Source of the DNA: Bradyrhizobium sp. BTAi1
Lineage (GTDB): Bacteria > Pseudomonadota > Alphaproteobacteria > Rhizobiales > Xanthobacteraceae
NCBI RefSeq assembly: GCF_000015165.1
Contig: NC_009485.1
Coordinates: 6,095,501-6,159,500 of the forward strand
Direction of reading: 5' to 3'
DNA length: 64,000 bases
Of this stretch, positions 47,198 through 57,267 are shown piece by piece. Each line of letters starts with the position of its first letter. The first letter of the stretch is position 1. Below the pieces are notes generated by a model. It saw only the letters and a program-made list of their open reading frames with translations. It had not been told where the DNA came from and made no database searches. The translations under genes were made by a program, and so were the position numbers.

Positions 47198-47596
47198 ATG
47201 TCGGGCAAGGCATGCGTCTTCGTCATCGAAGCCGATCAGGTGATCCGATCGGCGCTCGGCTATATCCTCAGTGAGCGCCACGAGACCTTCACATTCGCGG
47301 AGACCGCGGATGCGCTGAGCAAGGCGGCGCGGGCCGCGCCCGACGCGGTGCTCGTCGGCAGCAGCATTCTGGAGGATAGCGGCGCCGAGATGGTCGGCGT
47401 GCTCGCCAGGAAGCTGCATCAAGCCGGCATCATCGTCGTTGCGGGATCGACCAGGTCGCCGCTGGCGCTCGCCGGGCTGCGCCAGGGCGCCGAGGCCATC
47501 ATTGCCAAGCCGATCACCTTTGACGGCGTGACCCATGCGGTGGACGCGGTGCTGGCGCGACGCGGCGCCGAGCCGAGCTTGGCGCCATCGTCGTGA
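47198..47596 (+). CDS. Pseudo-receiver protein divergent from nifH copy 2
   Basis: 132-residue CheY-like single-domain protein, paralogue of the product at 18829-19260. The phospho-acceptor Asp is Gly54 (DAVLVGSSI), the acidic pocket is reduced (VFVIEADQ) and the conserved Thr is Ala (IIVVAGS); only the Lys (IIAKPIT, Lys104) remains. GCAGGAG precedes the ATG. It is followed 36 bases later by sufE. Probably a protein-interaction module, not a phospho-relay component. Confidence 0.85.
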   Translation: MSGKACVFVIEADQVIRSALGYILSERHETFTFAETADALSKAARAAPDAVLVGSSILEDSGAEMVGVLARKLHQAGIIVVAGSTRSPLALAGLRQGAEAIIAKPITFDGVTHAVDAVLARRGAEPSLAPSS

Positions 47597-47632
47597 TGTC
47601 CAAGGCCTTCAGCCGATGAGCAGGAGAAGATC

Positions 47633-48088
47633 ATGTTGAAGCTCACCCAGACCGCCGCGCCGGGAACGCCCGACATTGCGGACATCGTCGAGAACTTCGC
47701 CCTGTTGGACGATTGGGACGACCGCTACCGCTATGTCATCGAACTTGGACGTGGACTTGCACCGCTGCCGGACGCCGATCGCAATGACGCCAACAAGGTG
47801 CAGGGCTGCACCAGCCAGGTCTGGGTCGCCACGTCGGTGCGGCACGGCGCCGCACCAGTGCTCGATTTCATCGGCGACAGCGACGCCCATATCGTGCGCG
47901 GCCTGGTGGCGATCCTGCTGGCGATGGTTTCGGGGCGCACCGCATCCGAGATCCTCGCCGCCGATCCGATCGCCCTGTTCGAGACGCTGGGCCTGCGTGA
48001 GCACCTGACCCCGCAGCGTTCCAACGGCTTCCGCTCGATGGTCAGCCGCATCAAGGCGGATGCGAAGGCGGCGCTGGCGGCTGCGTAG
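47633..48088 (+). CDS. sufE: SufE, sulfur acceptor for SufS
   Basis: 151-residue SufE that accepts persulfide from SufS and stimulates it. NFALLDDWDDRYRYVIELGRGLAPLP, NKVQGCTSQVWV (active Cys) and FRSMVSRIKADAK are typical. It sits behind the pseudo-receiver gene, and converges with sufBCDS encoded on the opposite strand. Confidence 0.95.
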   Translation: MLKLTQTAAPGTPDIADIVENFALLDDWDDRYRYVIELGRGLAPLPDADRNDANKVQGCTSQVWVATSVRHGAAPVLDFIGDSDAHIVRGLVAILLAMVSGRTASEILAADPIALFETLGLREHLTPQRSNGFRSMVSRIKADAKAALAAA

Positions 48089-48147
48089 GTTTGATGAGGT
48101 GGTTTGCTTGTTTGATTGAGCCCATATCGAGCGACAAGCACGATGCC

Positions 48148-48299
48148 CCCTCTCCCCTTGTGGGAGAGGGGGCGGCCGAAGGCCGCCAAGTGAGGGGTTC
48201 TCTCGGCACACTCAGACGGTCGTGAGGACGGAGACCCCCCTCACCCGAGTGAGTCTGGAACTGACGGGCGGCGTAGCCCTCTCCCACAAGGGGAGAGGG
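48148..48299. repeat. Long dispersed palindromic repeat between sufE and sufS
   Basis: Arms CCCTCTCCCCTTGTGGGAG (48148 on) and CTCCCACAAGGGGAGAGGG (to 48299) enclose CCTCACTTGG-like and CCCCTCACCCGAG segments. Each arm is also self-complementary in part. A common intergenic element in Bradyrhizobium and other rhizobia; here it lies between two convergent units and may end both. Confidence 0.8.
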
Positions 48300-48348
48300 C
48301 GCAGCAATTGGCAGCGTTTCTTGGCGATGACCGGAGGGAGTTCCTAAG

Positions 48349-49593
48349 CTAGGAGAAAAACTCCTGCGCCTTCTTCAGCGCGCGCACCAGCGCATCGACC
48401 TCTTCCCGCGTATTGTACATCGCGAAGGACGCGCGGCAGGTGGCGGTGACGCCGAAGCGCTCCAGCAGCGGCATGGCGCAATGGGTGCCGGCGCGCACCG
48501 CAACGCCGGAGCGGTCGATGACGGTGGCGAAGTCGTGGGCGTGGGCGCCCTGCATCTCGAACGAGACGATGGCCCCCTTGTCGGCGGCATTGCCGATGAT
48601 GCGCAGCGAATTGATCTCGCGCAGCTGCTCGGTGGCGTAAGTGACGAGATCATGCTCGTGCGCGGCGATGCGCTGCTTGCCGATCGAGGCGACGTAGTCG
48701 ATCGCCGCCCCAAGCCCCGCGGCCTCGACGATCGGCGGCGTGCCGGCCTCGAAGCGGTGCGGCGGATCGCCATAGGTGACCCAGTCCCGCGACACCTCAC
48801 GGATCATCTCGCCGCCGCCATTGAAGGGCGGCATCGATGCCAGGAGTTCGCGCTTGCCATAGAGCGCGCCGATCCCGGTCGGGCCGTAGATCTTGTGGCC
48901 AGTGATGCAGTAGAAATCCGCATCGAGATCGCGGACGTCGACCTCCATATGCACCGCGGCCTGCGAGCCGTCGATCAGCACGGGGATGCCGCGCGCATGC
49001 GCGATGCGGATGACGTCCTTGACCGGAACGACCGTGCCGAGCACGTTCGACATCTGCGTCATGGCCACCATCTTGGTGCGCGGCGTCAGCAGCTTTTCGA
49101 ACTCGTCGATCAGGAAGTTGCCGGCGTCGTCGACAGGGGCCCATTTGATCACGGCGCCCTGGCGCTCCCTGAGGAAATGCCAGGGGATGATGTTGGCGTG
49201 GTGCTCCATGATCGAGAGCACGATCTCGTCACCCGGCCCGATCCTCTCGCGGCCGAAGGTCTGCGCCACCAGGTTCACGGCTTCGGTGGCGCCGCGGGTG
49301 AAGATGATCTGCTCGGGGCTTTCGGCGTTGAGGAAGGCCGCGACCTTGGCGCGCGCGCCCTCATAGGCCTCGGTCGCGGCATTGGCGAGATAATGCAGCC
49401 CGCGATGCACATTGGCGTATTCCGCGGTGTAGACCTGGTTCATCCGGTCGAGCACAGCCTGGGGCTTCTGCGCCGAGGCGGCGTTGTCGAGATAGACCAG
49501 CGGCTTGCCGTGCACCTGCATGCCGAGGATGGGGAAATCCGCGCGGATGCGGCCCACATCATAGCCGCTGCCGTTCACCGCTGCATGCATCAC
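48349..49593 (-). CDS. sufS: SufS, group II cysteine desulfurase
   Basis: 414-residue PLP cysteine desulfurase that works with SufE. PLVYLDNAASAQKPQAVLDRM, PLP Lys in CITGHKIYGPTGIGALYGK and active Cys in RAGTHCAMPLLERFG; the short loop around the Cys marks group II. Directly follows sufD (stop and start adjacent). Confidence 0.96.
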   Translation of the reverse strand: MMHAAVNGSGYDVGRIRADFPILGMQVHGKPLVYLDNAASAQKPQAVLDRMNQVYTAEYANVHRGLHYLANAATEAYEGARAKVAAFLNAESPEQIIFTRGATEAVNLVAQTFGRERIGPGDEIVLSIMEHHANIIPWHFLRERQGAVIKWAPVDDAGNFLIDEFEKLLTPRTKMVAMTQMSNVLGTVVPVKDVIRIAHARGIPVLIDGSQAAVHMEVDVRDLDADFYCITGHKIYGPTGIGALYGKRELLASMPPFNGGGEMIREVSRDWVTYGDPPHRFEAGTPPIVEAAGLGAAIDYVASIGKQRIAAHEHDLVTYATEQLREINSLRIIGNAADKGAIVSFEMQGAHAHDFATVIDRSGVAVRAGTHCAMPLLERFGVTATCRASFAMYNTREEVDALVRALKKAQEFFS

Positions 49594-50919
49594 CTACTCC
49601 CGTCGTCCGAGCCAGCCCAGCATCGCCTCGGTCAGCGCAGCCCTGACGCTCTCATTGGCCGCGCCCTCGATGATCTCGCCGATGAAGGCCTGGATCAGCA
49701 GCGCCTTCGCTTCGTCAGGCGGAATGCCCCGCGCCATCAGATAGAACAGCAGCTCGTCATCGATCGCGCCGGTCGTGGTGCCGTGGCCGCACTGCACATC
49801 GTCGGCGAAGATCTCGAGCTCCGGCTTCGAGTCGGCCTCGGCCTCGTCGGACAGCAGCAGCGCCCGTGACATCATCTTGGCGTCGGTCTTCTGCGCGCCC
49901 GGGCTGACCGTGATCTTGCCCTGGAACACCGCGCGCGCGGTGTCGCCGACCACGGCCTTGAAGGTCTCGCGACTCTGGCAGTTCTCGGCGGCATGCTCGA
50001 TCGCCAAGGTGGTGTCGGCATGCTGGGCACCCGCCAGCAGCGAGCCGCCGCGGATGTCGGCCACGGTGCCCTCGCCCGCGATGTGCACAAACAGCTGGTT
50101 GCGCACCAGGCTGCCGCCAGCGACGAAGCCGAGCTGGTTGAAGGTCGCGCGTGCGCCGATATTGGCCAGAAGCGATGAGATATGCAGCGCGCCGTTGCCC
50201 TCGGTCACGACCTTGACATGGTCGATCCGCGCCTCGTCGCCGACGACGAGCTGCAGGGCGGTGTTGACCTGATATTCGGTGCCGTCGGGCCCCTGATGCG
50301 ACTCGACGAGGGTGGCGCTGGCGCCCGCGCCGATATTGACTTGCGAGCGGGTGAACATCGAGGTCGCGACCCAGTTGGTCGTGACGAAGGCGACATGGAT
50401 CGGCCGGCTCAGCGCGGTGCCCGGCGCGACCAGGATCACGACGCCATTGGCGGCCAGCGCGGTGTTGAGCGCCAGCGCCGGATCATCGTCTGGCACCACC
50501 GGACCGAGGCGTTGCAACAGCAGCGGCTGGTCGGCCGCGAGTGCATCGGCCATCGGCTGGATCGTCAGGCCCGGCTCGAGATCGGCGAGATCGGACAGTT
50601 CGGGCACGAAGGCGCCATCGACGATGACAAGCTTGCGGAAGCCGGCGCCCGCAAACAGATTGCTCGCTTCGCGTGCTTTGGTCTTGGCGGCATCGTCGGG
50701 CAGCGAGGCGAGGCGCTTGGCCTCCTTCATCTGCGTGCGCAAATCAGTGTAGCGCCAGGCCTCGACACGCCGGTGCGGCAGGCCGACCGCGTCGAAGCGG
50801 TCGAAGGCTGCGGCACGCACCGCCGTGATCTCCTCACCGCCCGGCAGATAGCGGCGGGCGCCCTGATACAGATCGGCCAGTCCGAGTTCGGCCTTGGTCT
50901 TGCGGATCGCGACGCCCAT
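49594..50919 (-). CDS. sufD: SufD, Fe-S assembly scaffold subunit
   Basis: 441-residue SufD, partner of SufB in the SufBC2D scaffold. VGLPHRRVEAWRYTDLRTQMKEA at the N-terminus, beta-helix core and C-terminal DDVQCGHGTTTGAIDDELLFYLMARGIPPDEAKALLIQAFIGE are diagnostic. Start at 50919 (MGVAIRK) has GGAG seven bases upstream. Confidence 0.95.
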   Translation of the reverse strand: MGVAIRKTKAELGLADLYQGARRYLPGGEEITAVRAAAFDRFDAVGLPHRRVEAWRYTDLRTQMKEAKRLASLPDDAAKTKAREASNLFAGAGFRKLVIVDGAFVPELSDLADLEPGLTIQPMADALAADQPLLLQRLGPVVPDDDPALALNTALAANGVVILVAPGTALSRPIHVAFVTTNWVATSMFTRSQVNIGAGASATLVESHQGPDGTEYQVNTALQLVVGDEARIDHVKVVTEGNGALHISSLLANIGARATFNQLGFVAGGSLVRNQLFVHIAGEGTVADIRGGSLLAGAQHADTTLAIEHAAENCQSRETFKAVVGDTARAVFQGKITVSPGAQKTDAKMMSRALLLSDEAEADSKPELEIFADDVQCGHGTTTGAIDDELLFYLMARGIPPDEAKALLIQAFIGEIIEGAANESVRAALTEAMLGWLGRRE

Positions 50920-50937
50920 CCTGCTGCTCCCCACGCT

Positions 50938-51699
50938 CTAGGCTGCTTCGCTCTGATACTGGCCGTAGCCGGTCGCCTCGAGCTCGCGCGCGAGGTCTGC
51001 CCCCCCGGTGCGGACGATGCGGCCAGCCGCGAACACGTGGACGATGTCCGGCACGATATAATCGAGCAGCCGCTGATAGTGGGTGATGACGATCATGCCG
51101 CGCTCGCCCGAGCGCAGCGCATTGACGCCGTTGGCGACCACCTTCAGCGCATCGATGTCGAGGCCCGAATCAGTCTCGTCGAGCACGCAGAGCGACGGCT
51201 GCAGCAGCGCCATCTGCAGGGTCTCGTTGCGCTTCTTCTCGCCGCCGGAGAAGCCGACATTGAGCGGCCGCTTCAGCATCTCGGCGTCGATGTTCAAGGT
51301 CTTGGCGATCTCGCGCACGCGCTTGATCAGATCCGGCGAGGACAGCTCCTCCTCGCCGCGCGCCTTGCGCTGGGCGTTGAAGGCCGCTCGCAGGAACGTC
51401 AAGGTCGCGACGCCCGGGATTTCCAGCGGGTACTGGAAGGCAAGGAACACCCCCTTGGCGGCGCGCTCATTGGCTTCCATCGCCAGCAGGTCCTCGCCGT
51501 TGAGATAGACCTCGCCGGCCGTGATCTCATAGCCGGGCTTGCCGGCAAGCACGTAAGAGAGCGTCGACTTGCCGGCGCCGTTCGGCCCCATGATGGCGTG
51601 GATCTCGCCCTTGTTGACGGTCAGGTCCAGCCCCTGGATGATCTTCCGTCCGCCAGCGATCTCGGCATGGAGCCCCTTGATTTCGAGCAAGGCCGTCAT
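50938..51699 (-). CDS. sufC: SufC, Fe-S assembly ATPase
   Basis: 253-residue ABC-type ATPase of the SufBC2D complex. Walker A GPNGAGKSTLSYVLAG, signature FSGGEKKRNETLQ and Walker B LCVLDETDSGLDIDAL; GKPGYEITAGEVYLNGEDLL is the SufC block. 37 bases after sufB. Confidence 0.97.
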   Translation of the reverse strand: MTALLEIKGLHAEIAGGRKIIQGLDLTVNKGEIHAIMGPNGAGKSTLSYVLAGKPGYEITAGEVYLNGEDLLAMEANERAAKGVFLAFQYPLEIPGVATLTFLRAAFNAQRKARGEEELSSPDLIKRVREIAKTLNIDAEMLKRPLNVGFSGGEKKRNETLQMALLQPSLCVLDETDSGLDIDALKVVANGVNALRSGERGMIVITHYQRLLDYIVPDIVHVFAAGRIVRTGGADLARELEATGYGQYQSEAA

Positions 51700-51736
51700 C
51701 GAACCCTCCTTCTGATGTTGTCGCCGCGCGGCACCG

Positions 51737-53257
51737 TCATCCCACCGAACCTTCGAGCGAGATCGAGATCAACTTCTGCGCCTCGACCGCGAACTCCATC
51801 GGCAGCTGCTGCAGCACATCCTTGACGAAGCCGTTGACGACGAGGCCGACCGCCTCTTCCTGGCTGAGCCCGCGCTGGATGCAGTAGAACAGCACGTCCT
51901 CGGAGATCTTCGACGTCGTCGCCTCGTGCTCGAACACCGCGGACGAGTTCTTGGCCTCGATGTAGGGCACGGTGTGGGCGCCGCATTTGTCGCCGATCAG
52001 CAGCGAGTCGCAGGCGGTGAAGTTGCGTGCGCCCGACGCCTTGCGATGCGCGCTGACGAGGCCGCGATAGGTGTTCTGCGACTTGCCGGCCGCGATTCCC
52101 TTGGAGATGATCCGGCTCGACGTGTTCTTGCCGAGATGAATCATCTTGGTGCCGCTATCGACCTGCTGGAAACCGTTGGAGATCGCGATCGAATAGAATT
52201 CGCCGCTGGAATTGTCGCCGCGCAGGATGCAGCTGGGATATTTCCAGGTGATCGCCGACCCGGTCTCGACCTGGGTCCAGGAGATCTTCGAATTGGCACC
52301 GCGGCAGTCGCCGCGCTTGGTGACGAAATTGTAGATGCCGCCGACGCCTTCCGAATTGCCCGGATACCAGTTCTGCACCGTCGAATATTTGATCTCGGCG
52401 TCGTCCAGCGCGACCAGCTCGACCACGGCGGCATGCAATTGGTTTTCGTCGCGCTGCGGCGCCGTGCAGCCTTCGAGATAGGAAACGTAGGCGCCCTTGT
52501 CGGCGATGATCAGGGTGCGCTCGAACTGACCCGTGTTGCGCTCGTTGATGCGAAAATACGTGGACAGCTCCATCGGGCAGCGCACGCCCGACGGCACGTA
52601 GACGAACGAGCCATCCGAGAACACCGCCGAATTGAGCGTCGCGAAATAATTGTCGGTGGTCGGCACCACGGTGCCGAGATATTTCTGCACGAGGTCCGGG
52701 TGCTCGCGCAACGCTTCCGAGATCGGCATGAAGATGACGCCAGCCTTCTTCAGTTCCTCCTTGAAGGTGGTCGCCACCGAGACCGAATCGAACACCGCGT
52801 CGACCGCGATCTTGCTGCGCGGCGCCGCAGCCTCACCGTCGGCATCGGTTTCAGCGGCAGCCGCCGGCCGCTCGACGCCTTCGAGCAGCTCGACCTCACG
52901 CAAGGGAATGCCGAGCTTCTCATAGGTCTTCAGGATCTCCGGGTCGATCTCGTCGAGCGAAGCCACCTTTTTCTTCGGTTTTGGCGCCGCGTAGTAGTAA
53001 AGGTCCTGATAATCGATCTTGGGATAGCCGACGCGGGCCCAGGTCGGCTCGGTCATGGTCAACCAGCGGCGATAGGCCTCAAGCCGCCATTCCAGCATCC
53101 AGGCCGGCTCGTTCTTCTTGGCCGAGATGAAGCGGATGGTGTCCTCGGACAGCCCCTTCGGCGCCTTCTCGGATTCGATGACGGTCTCGAACCCGTAGCG
53201 ATATTGATCGACGTCAATGCCCTTGACCCGATCAATCGTCTCCTGAACCGCTGCCAT
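51737..53257 (-). CDS. sufB: SufB, Fe-S assembly scaffold subunit
   Basis: 506-residue main scaffold of the Suf system. IRFISAKKNEPAWMLEWRLEAYRRW, NSAVFSDGSFVYVPSGVRCPMELSTYFRIN, YLEGCTAP and the C-terminal CSFIEAKNSSAVFEHEATTSKISEDVLFYCIQRG-type region (read as VPYIEAKNSSAVFEHE) are characteristic. First suf gene, 38 bases after a 2[4Fe-4S] ferredoxin gene. Confidence 0.97.
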   Translation of the reverse strand: MAAVQETIDRVKGIDVDQYRYGFETVIESEKAPKGLSEDTIRFISAKKNEPAWMLEWRLEAYRRWLTMTEPTWARVGYPKIDYQDLYYYAAPKPKKKVASLDEIDPEILKTYEKLGIPLREVELLEGVERPAAAAETDADGEAAAPRSKIAVDAVFDSVSVATTFKEELKKAGVIFMPISEALREHPDLVQKYLGTVVPTTDNYFATLNSAVFSDGSFVYVPSGVRCPMELSTYFRINERNTGQFERTLIIADKGAYVSYLEGCTAPQRDENQLHAAVVELVALDDAEIKYSTVQNWYPGNSEGVGGIYNFVTKRGDCRGANSKISWTQVETGSAITWKYPSCILRGDNSSGEFYSIAISNGFQQVDSGTKMIHLGKNTSSRIISKGIAAGKSQNTYRGLVSAHRKASGARNFTACDSLLIGDKCGAHTVPYIEAKNSSAVFEHEATTSKISEDVLFYCIQRGLSQEEAVGLVVNGFVKDVLQQLPMEFAVEAQKLISISLEGSVG

Positions 53258-53295
53258 CTCTCACTCCGCTTGCAATGATGCCGTCCGCGCCCGCG

Positions 53296-53490
53296 TCAGG
53301 CGGGCACGCAGGTGTCCGGAACCGGACAGACGGCAGCGCATTGCGGCGCGTCGAAATGGCCTTCGCACTCGGTGCACTTCTTCGGATCGATGATGTACAT
53401 GTCGTTCTTGAGCCGAATGGCCGCGTTCGGACATTCGAACTCGCAGGCCCCGCAGACCGTGCATTGTGAGGCGATGATCTTATAGGCCAT
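53296..53490 (-). CDS. 2[4Fe-4S] ferredoxin (FdxN-like) leading the suf operon
   Basis: 64-residue ferredoxin similar to FdxN at 28831-29055: YKIIASQCTVCGACEFECPNAAI and CTECEGHFDAPQCAAVCPVPDTC. First gene of a ferredoxin-sufBCDS operon with sigma54/NifA signals upstream, linking Suf to nitrogen fixation. Confidence 0.93.
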   Translation of the reverse strand: MAYKIIASQCTVCGACEFECPNAAIRLKNDMYIIDPKKCTECEGHFDAPQCAAVCPVPDTCVPA

Positions 53491-53544
53491 GTGCTGCTCC
53501 CCGCGCTTTCAGCGACATCGGGCGATGTCATTCACGCGATATCT

Positions 53545-53560
53545 TTCAAGCGCCGTGCCA
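53545..53560 (-). promoter_or_regulatory. Sigma54-like promoter of ferredoxin-sufBCDS (variant -12)
   Basis: Minus strand: TGGCACGGCGCTTGAA. The -24 half is perfect TGGCACG; the -12 reads TTGAA instead of TTGC. Expected start near 53533. Confidence 0.6.
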
Positions 53561-53615
53561 GAGAGCACTTGGTTGATTTCTAAGGAGGATTCTAAATTTC
53601 GCCGCGACGGCCAGC

Positions 53616-53631
53616 TGTCGCTCTCCCGACA
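53616..53631 (-). promoter_or_regulatory. NifA site 1 upstream of ferredoxin-suf operon
   Basis: TGTCGCTCTCCCGACA, perfect TGT-N10-ACA with TGTCG/CGACA ends, 55-70 bases from the -24 element. Confidence 0.75.
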
Positions 53632-53634
53632 GCA

Positions 53635-53650
53635 TGTCGCAGATGCGACA
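53635..53650 (-). promoter_or_regulatory. NifA site 2 upstream of ferredoxin-suf operon
   Basis: TGTCGCAGATGCGACA, perfect palindromic TGT-N10-ACA, in tandem 19 bases from site 1. Confidence 0.75.
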
Positions 53651-53804
53651 GGGGCGCATGAGGTCGGTCGCACGTTTGAGTCGAGCTCCCGCCACAACGG
53701 CAGTGCGCTCCCCTCCCCTTGCGGGGAGGGAAGCTCACCGTCGCCGGAGCGCTAGCTCGTTTCACGACCATCCGAACGAAAACGACGGCGTGCACGAGAA
53801 AACA

Positions 53805-53833
53805 AAAAGGGCGCGCCATTGGCGCGCCCTTTT
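53805..53833 (-). terminator. Rho-independent terminator of nifA
   Basis: Perfect 13-bp stem AAAAGGGCGCGCC / GGCGCGCCCTTTT with loop ATT, 20 bases beyond the nifA stop. Confidence 0.88.
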
Positions 53834-53852
53834 CACCACCGAGCACATCTGC

Positions 53853-55595
<1,743 letters not shown>

Positions 55596-56043
55596 GGTCG
55601 CTTCTCTGGTGGTCACGGACGTTCCTGACAAGGCCGCCGTGATTGTAGGCGTTCTAACATCCTCCCCTAACTGCAGTTGATTGTCGTGCCTAACTTTGCT
55701 GCATTGCCGCAGAAGTAGTGGGCAGCAAAGAGAATAGAAAAGCTGCAGGACTTCATGATCTTAACAAATTAGTTTGCATCCCGCAGAAAGCGTGCGCTGC
55801 GGCCGCGAGGCGCCACCACATCGCGAGACAGCCCGACAAATACGTGGTGTTTCCGACACCTAATACCGCCGCATCGGGCCTCTTGCTGCACGCGGATCGC
55901 AAACAGAACAACTGATCATCAGGTTTCCACCCTCGTCTGGCACTCGCGAGGCCCTTCTGCTAGCGGCGCTCATCGCTCGCTTCACATCCGCGTGTAAACA
56001 GCCGGGAACAGACTGGGCTGCGCTACGTCGATCCGTCCATCAA
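55596..56043. other. Long fixR-nifA spacer
   Basis: 448 bases between fixR and nifA. A weak GG-N10-GC pair (minus strand AGGATGTTAGAACGCC near 55655-55670) and a GGTGT-TTCCG-ACACC palindrome near 55844 are the only structures noted; neither is called. No gene is seen. Confidence 0.5.
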
Positions 56044-56892
56044 TCAGAGGTGTTGCCCCCCATTGATCTGGATCTCCTCCCCGGTCACGTAGCTCGCAGC
56101 GTCCGAGCAGAGGAAGAACAGCACCTTTGCGACCTCCTCCGGCGCGCCGATCCGGCGCATCGGGATCAGCGGCGAGAAGCGCGCCTCGGTCTCCGGCGAC
56201 ACCATCTCGGTCTTGATCTCTCCCGGCGCGATGGCGTTGACGCGAATCCCGTGCGGGGCGAAATCGTGCGCCATCTCGCGGGTGAGACAGGCCAGCGCCG
56301 CCTTAGACGTCGCATAGGCGGTGCCGGCAAAGGGATGCACGCGGGTGCCGACGATCGACGTCACGTTCACGACGGCGCCCTGCCCGCGCTTGAGCTCCTC
56401 GAACAGACCGCGCGCCAGCAGGATCGGCCCGAGGAAATTGACGTGGAAGACGGTCATCCAGGTCTCGACCGAGGTCGAGAGCGAGTCGAGCCGGCCACCA
56501 TCGGTGGCCTTGGGAGAGATGGCGGCGTTGTTGATCAGGGCATGCAGTGGCGCGCCGTCGAGCTTTGCCTTGATTTCGGCGATTGCGCGCGGGATTGCCT
56601 GGCGGTCGCTGAGATCGACCTGGACGTGATTGGCGGCACCAGCGTCCCAGGGGCAGCGCCCGCCGTCGAACGGCTGGCGTGAGCATGTGAGGATGCGCCA
56701 ACCGGCATCGGAAAACAGCTTGGCCGTCGCATGCCCGATCCCTCGCGACCCGCCGGTCAGCACCAGCGTCTTCTGCTCGGTCCGACCAGGACGCTCGGCT
56801 GCAGCGACGTCCTGATGAAACGGACACGACGCTACCGTCGCGACCGCTTCGCCGGCCGGGTCCCGCACATCCTGGTCGAGATCGAGACTCAC
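56044..56892 (-). CDS. fixR: FixR, SDR family protein upstream of nifA
   Basis: 282-residue short-chain dehydrogenase known as FixR in Bradyrhizobium, where fixR-nifA is an operon. It has the cofactor motif TGGSRGIG, NNAAIS, catalytic Ser in NVTSIVG, and YATSK; a 40-residue N-terminal extension precedes the fold. The substrate is not known and fixR is dispensable in the model species. A sigma54 promoter and a NifA site lie upstream. Confidence 0.92.
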   Translation of the reverse strand: MSLDLDQDVRDPAGEAVATVASCPFHQDVAAAERPGRTEQKTLVLTGGSRGIGHATAKLFSDAGWRILTCSRQPFDGGRCPWDAGAANHVQVDLSDRQAIPRAIAEIKAKLDGAPLHALINNAAISPKATDGGRLDSLSTSVETWMTVFHVNFLGPILLARGLFEELKRGQGAVVNVTSIVGTRVHPFAGTAYATSKAALACLTREMAHDFAPHGIRVNAIAPGEIKTEMVSPETEARFSPLIPMRRIGAPEEVAKVLFFLCSDAASYVTGEEIQINGGQHL

Positions 56893-56981
56893 CTCATACC
56901 ATCCTGATCAGCTGCCGATCGGCCATAGGGGAACGGCGTTCGCGGATCGCGTCGGCCCGCGGTATCGTCATGCGGCGGTTT

Positions 56982-56997
56982 TGCAGTTTCCGGGCCA
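56982..56997 (-). promoter_or_regulatory. Sigma54 promoter of fixR-nifA
   Basis: Minus strand: TGGCCCGGAAACTGCA, GG-N10-GC exact. Expected start near 56971, about 79 bases before fixR. Matches the known -24/-12 control of fixR-nifA in Bradyrhizobium. Confidence 0.75.
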
Positions 56998-57027
56998 ACG
57001 GAAACCATGCGCAAACCGGTCAATCCG

Positions 57028-57043
57028 TGTCGCATTCACGACA
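57028..57043 (-). promoter_or_regulatory. NifA site upstream of fixR-nifA
   Basis: TGTCGCATTCACGACA, perfect TGT-N10-ACA with TGTCG/CGACA ends, about 30-45 bases from the -24 element. Suggests autoactivation; in the model species RegR also binds here, and I could not confirm a RegR box. Confidence 0.6.
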
Positions 57044-57267
57044 GATTTGGCCGGTTCGGGACATCCCCAGCGTCGGCTTCCCTCCCATTGCTGCGGAACT
57101 GGATCGGCAACACCTTCAGGCCGCGATCGTTTTCCCGATGCCGCGGGTCTGGTCCAACTCTTGCTGACGAGGCTGATGGCTGGACTGGAAGCCGTCTTTC
57201 CAGTCGCAAGGGACTGCCGGCCGCAGGACTGCCGGCCGCAGGGCATCGACGCCGTATGGACCGAGAC

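Larger units (their letters stand above)
53491..53852. other. Control region of the ferredoxin-suf operon and nifA terminator
   Basis: 362 bases with a sigma54-like promoter, two tandem NifA sites and, at its far end, the nifA terminator. A CCCCTCCCCTTGCGGGGAGGG hairpin near 53712-53731 is also present. No gene. Confidence 0.75.
56893..57267. other. Control region between fixR-nifA and the YqeB-like gene
   Basis: 375 bases holding the fixR sigma54 promoter and a NifA site. On the plus strand nothing resembling a -24/-12 element for the next gene is seen. A tandem GGACTGCCGGCCGCA duplication occurs near 57209-57240. Confidence 0.65.

Noticed and set aside
55655..55670. GG-N10-GC pair upstream of nifA
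   Set aside because: Only the GG and GC match; the rest of the -24/-12 consensus is missing.
55959..55974. Plus-strand TGGCACTCGCGAGGCC, like a -24 element
   Set aside because: No plus-strand gene follows and the -12 half is poor.
57007..57255. Upstream extension of the YqeB-like frame
   Set aside because: It runs through the fixR promoter and NifA site, and the Rossmann strand begins after 57268.
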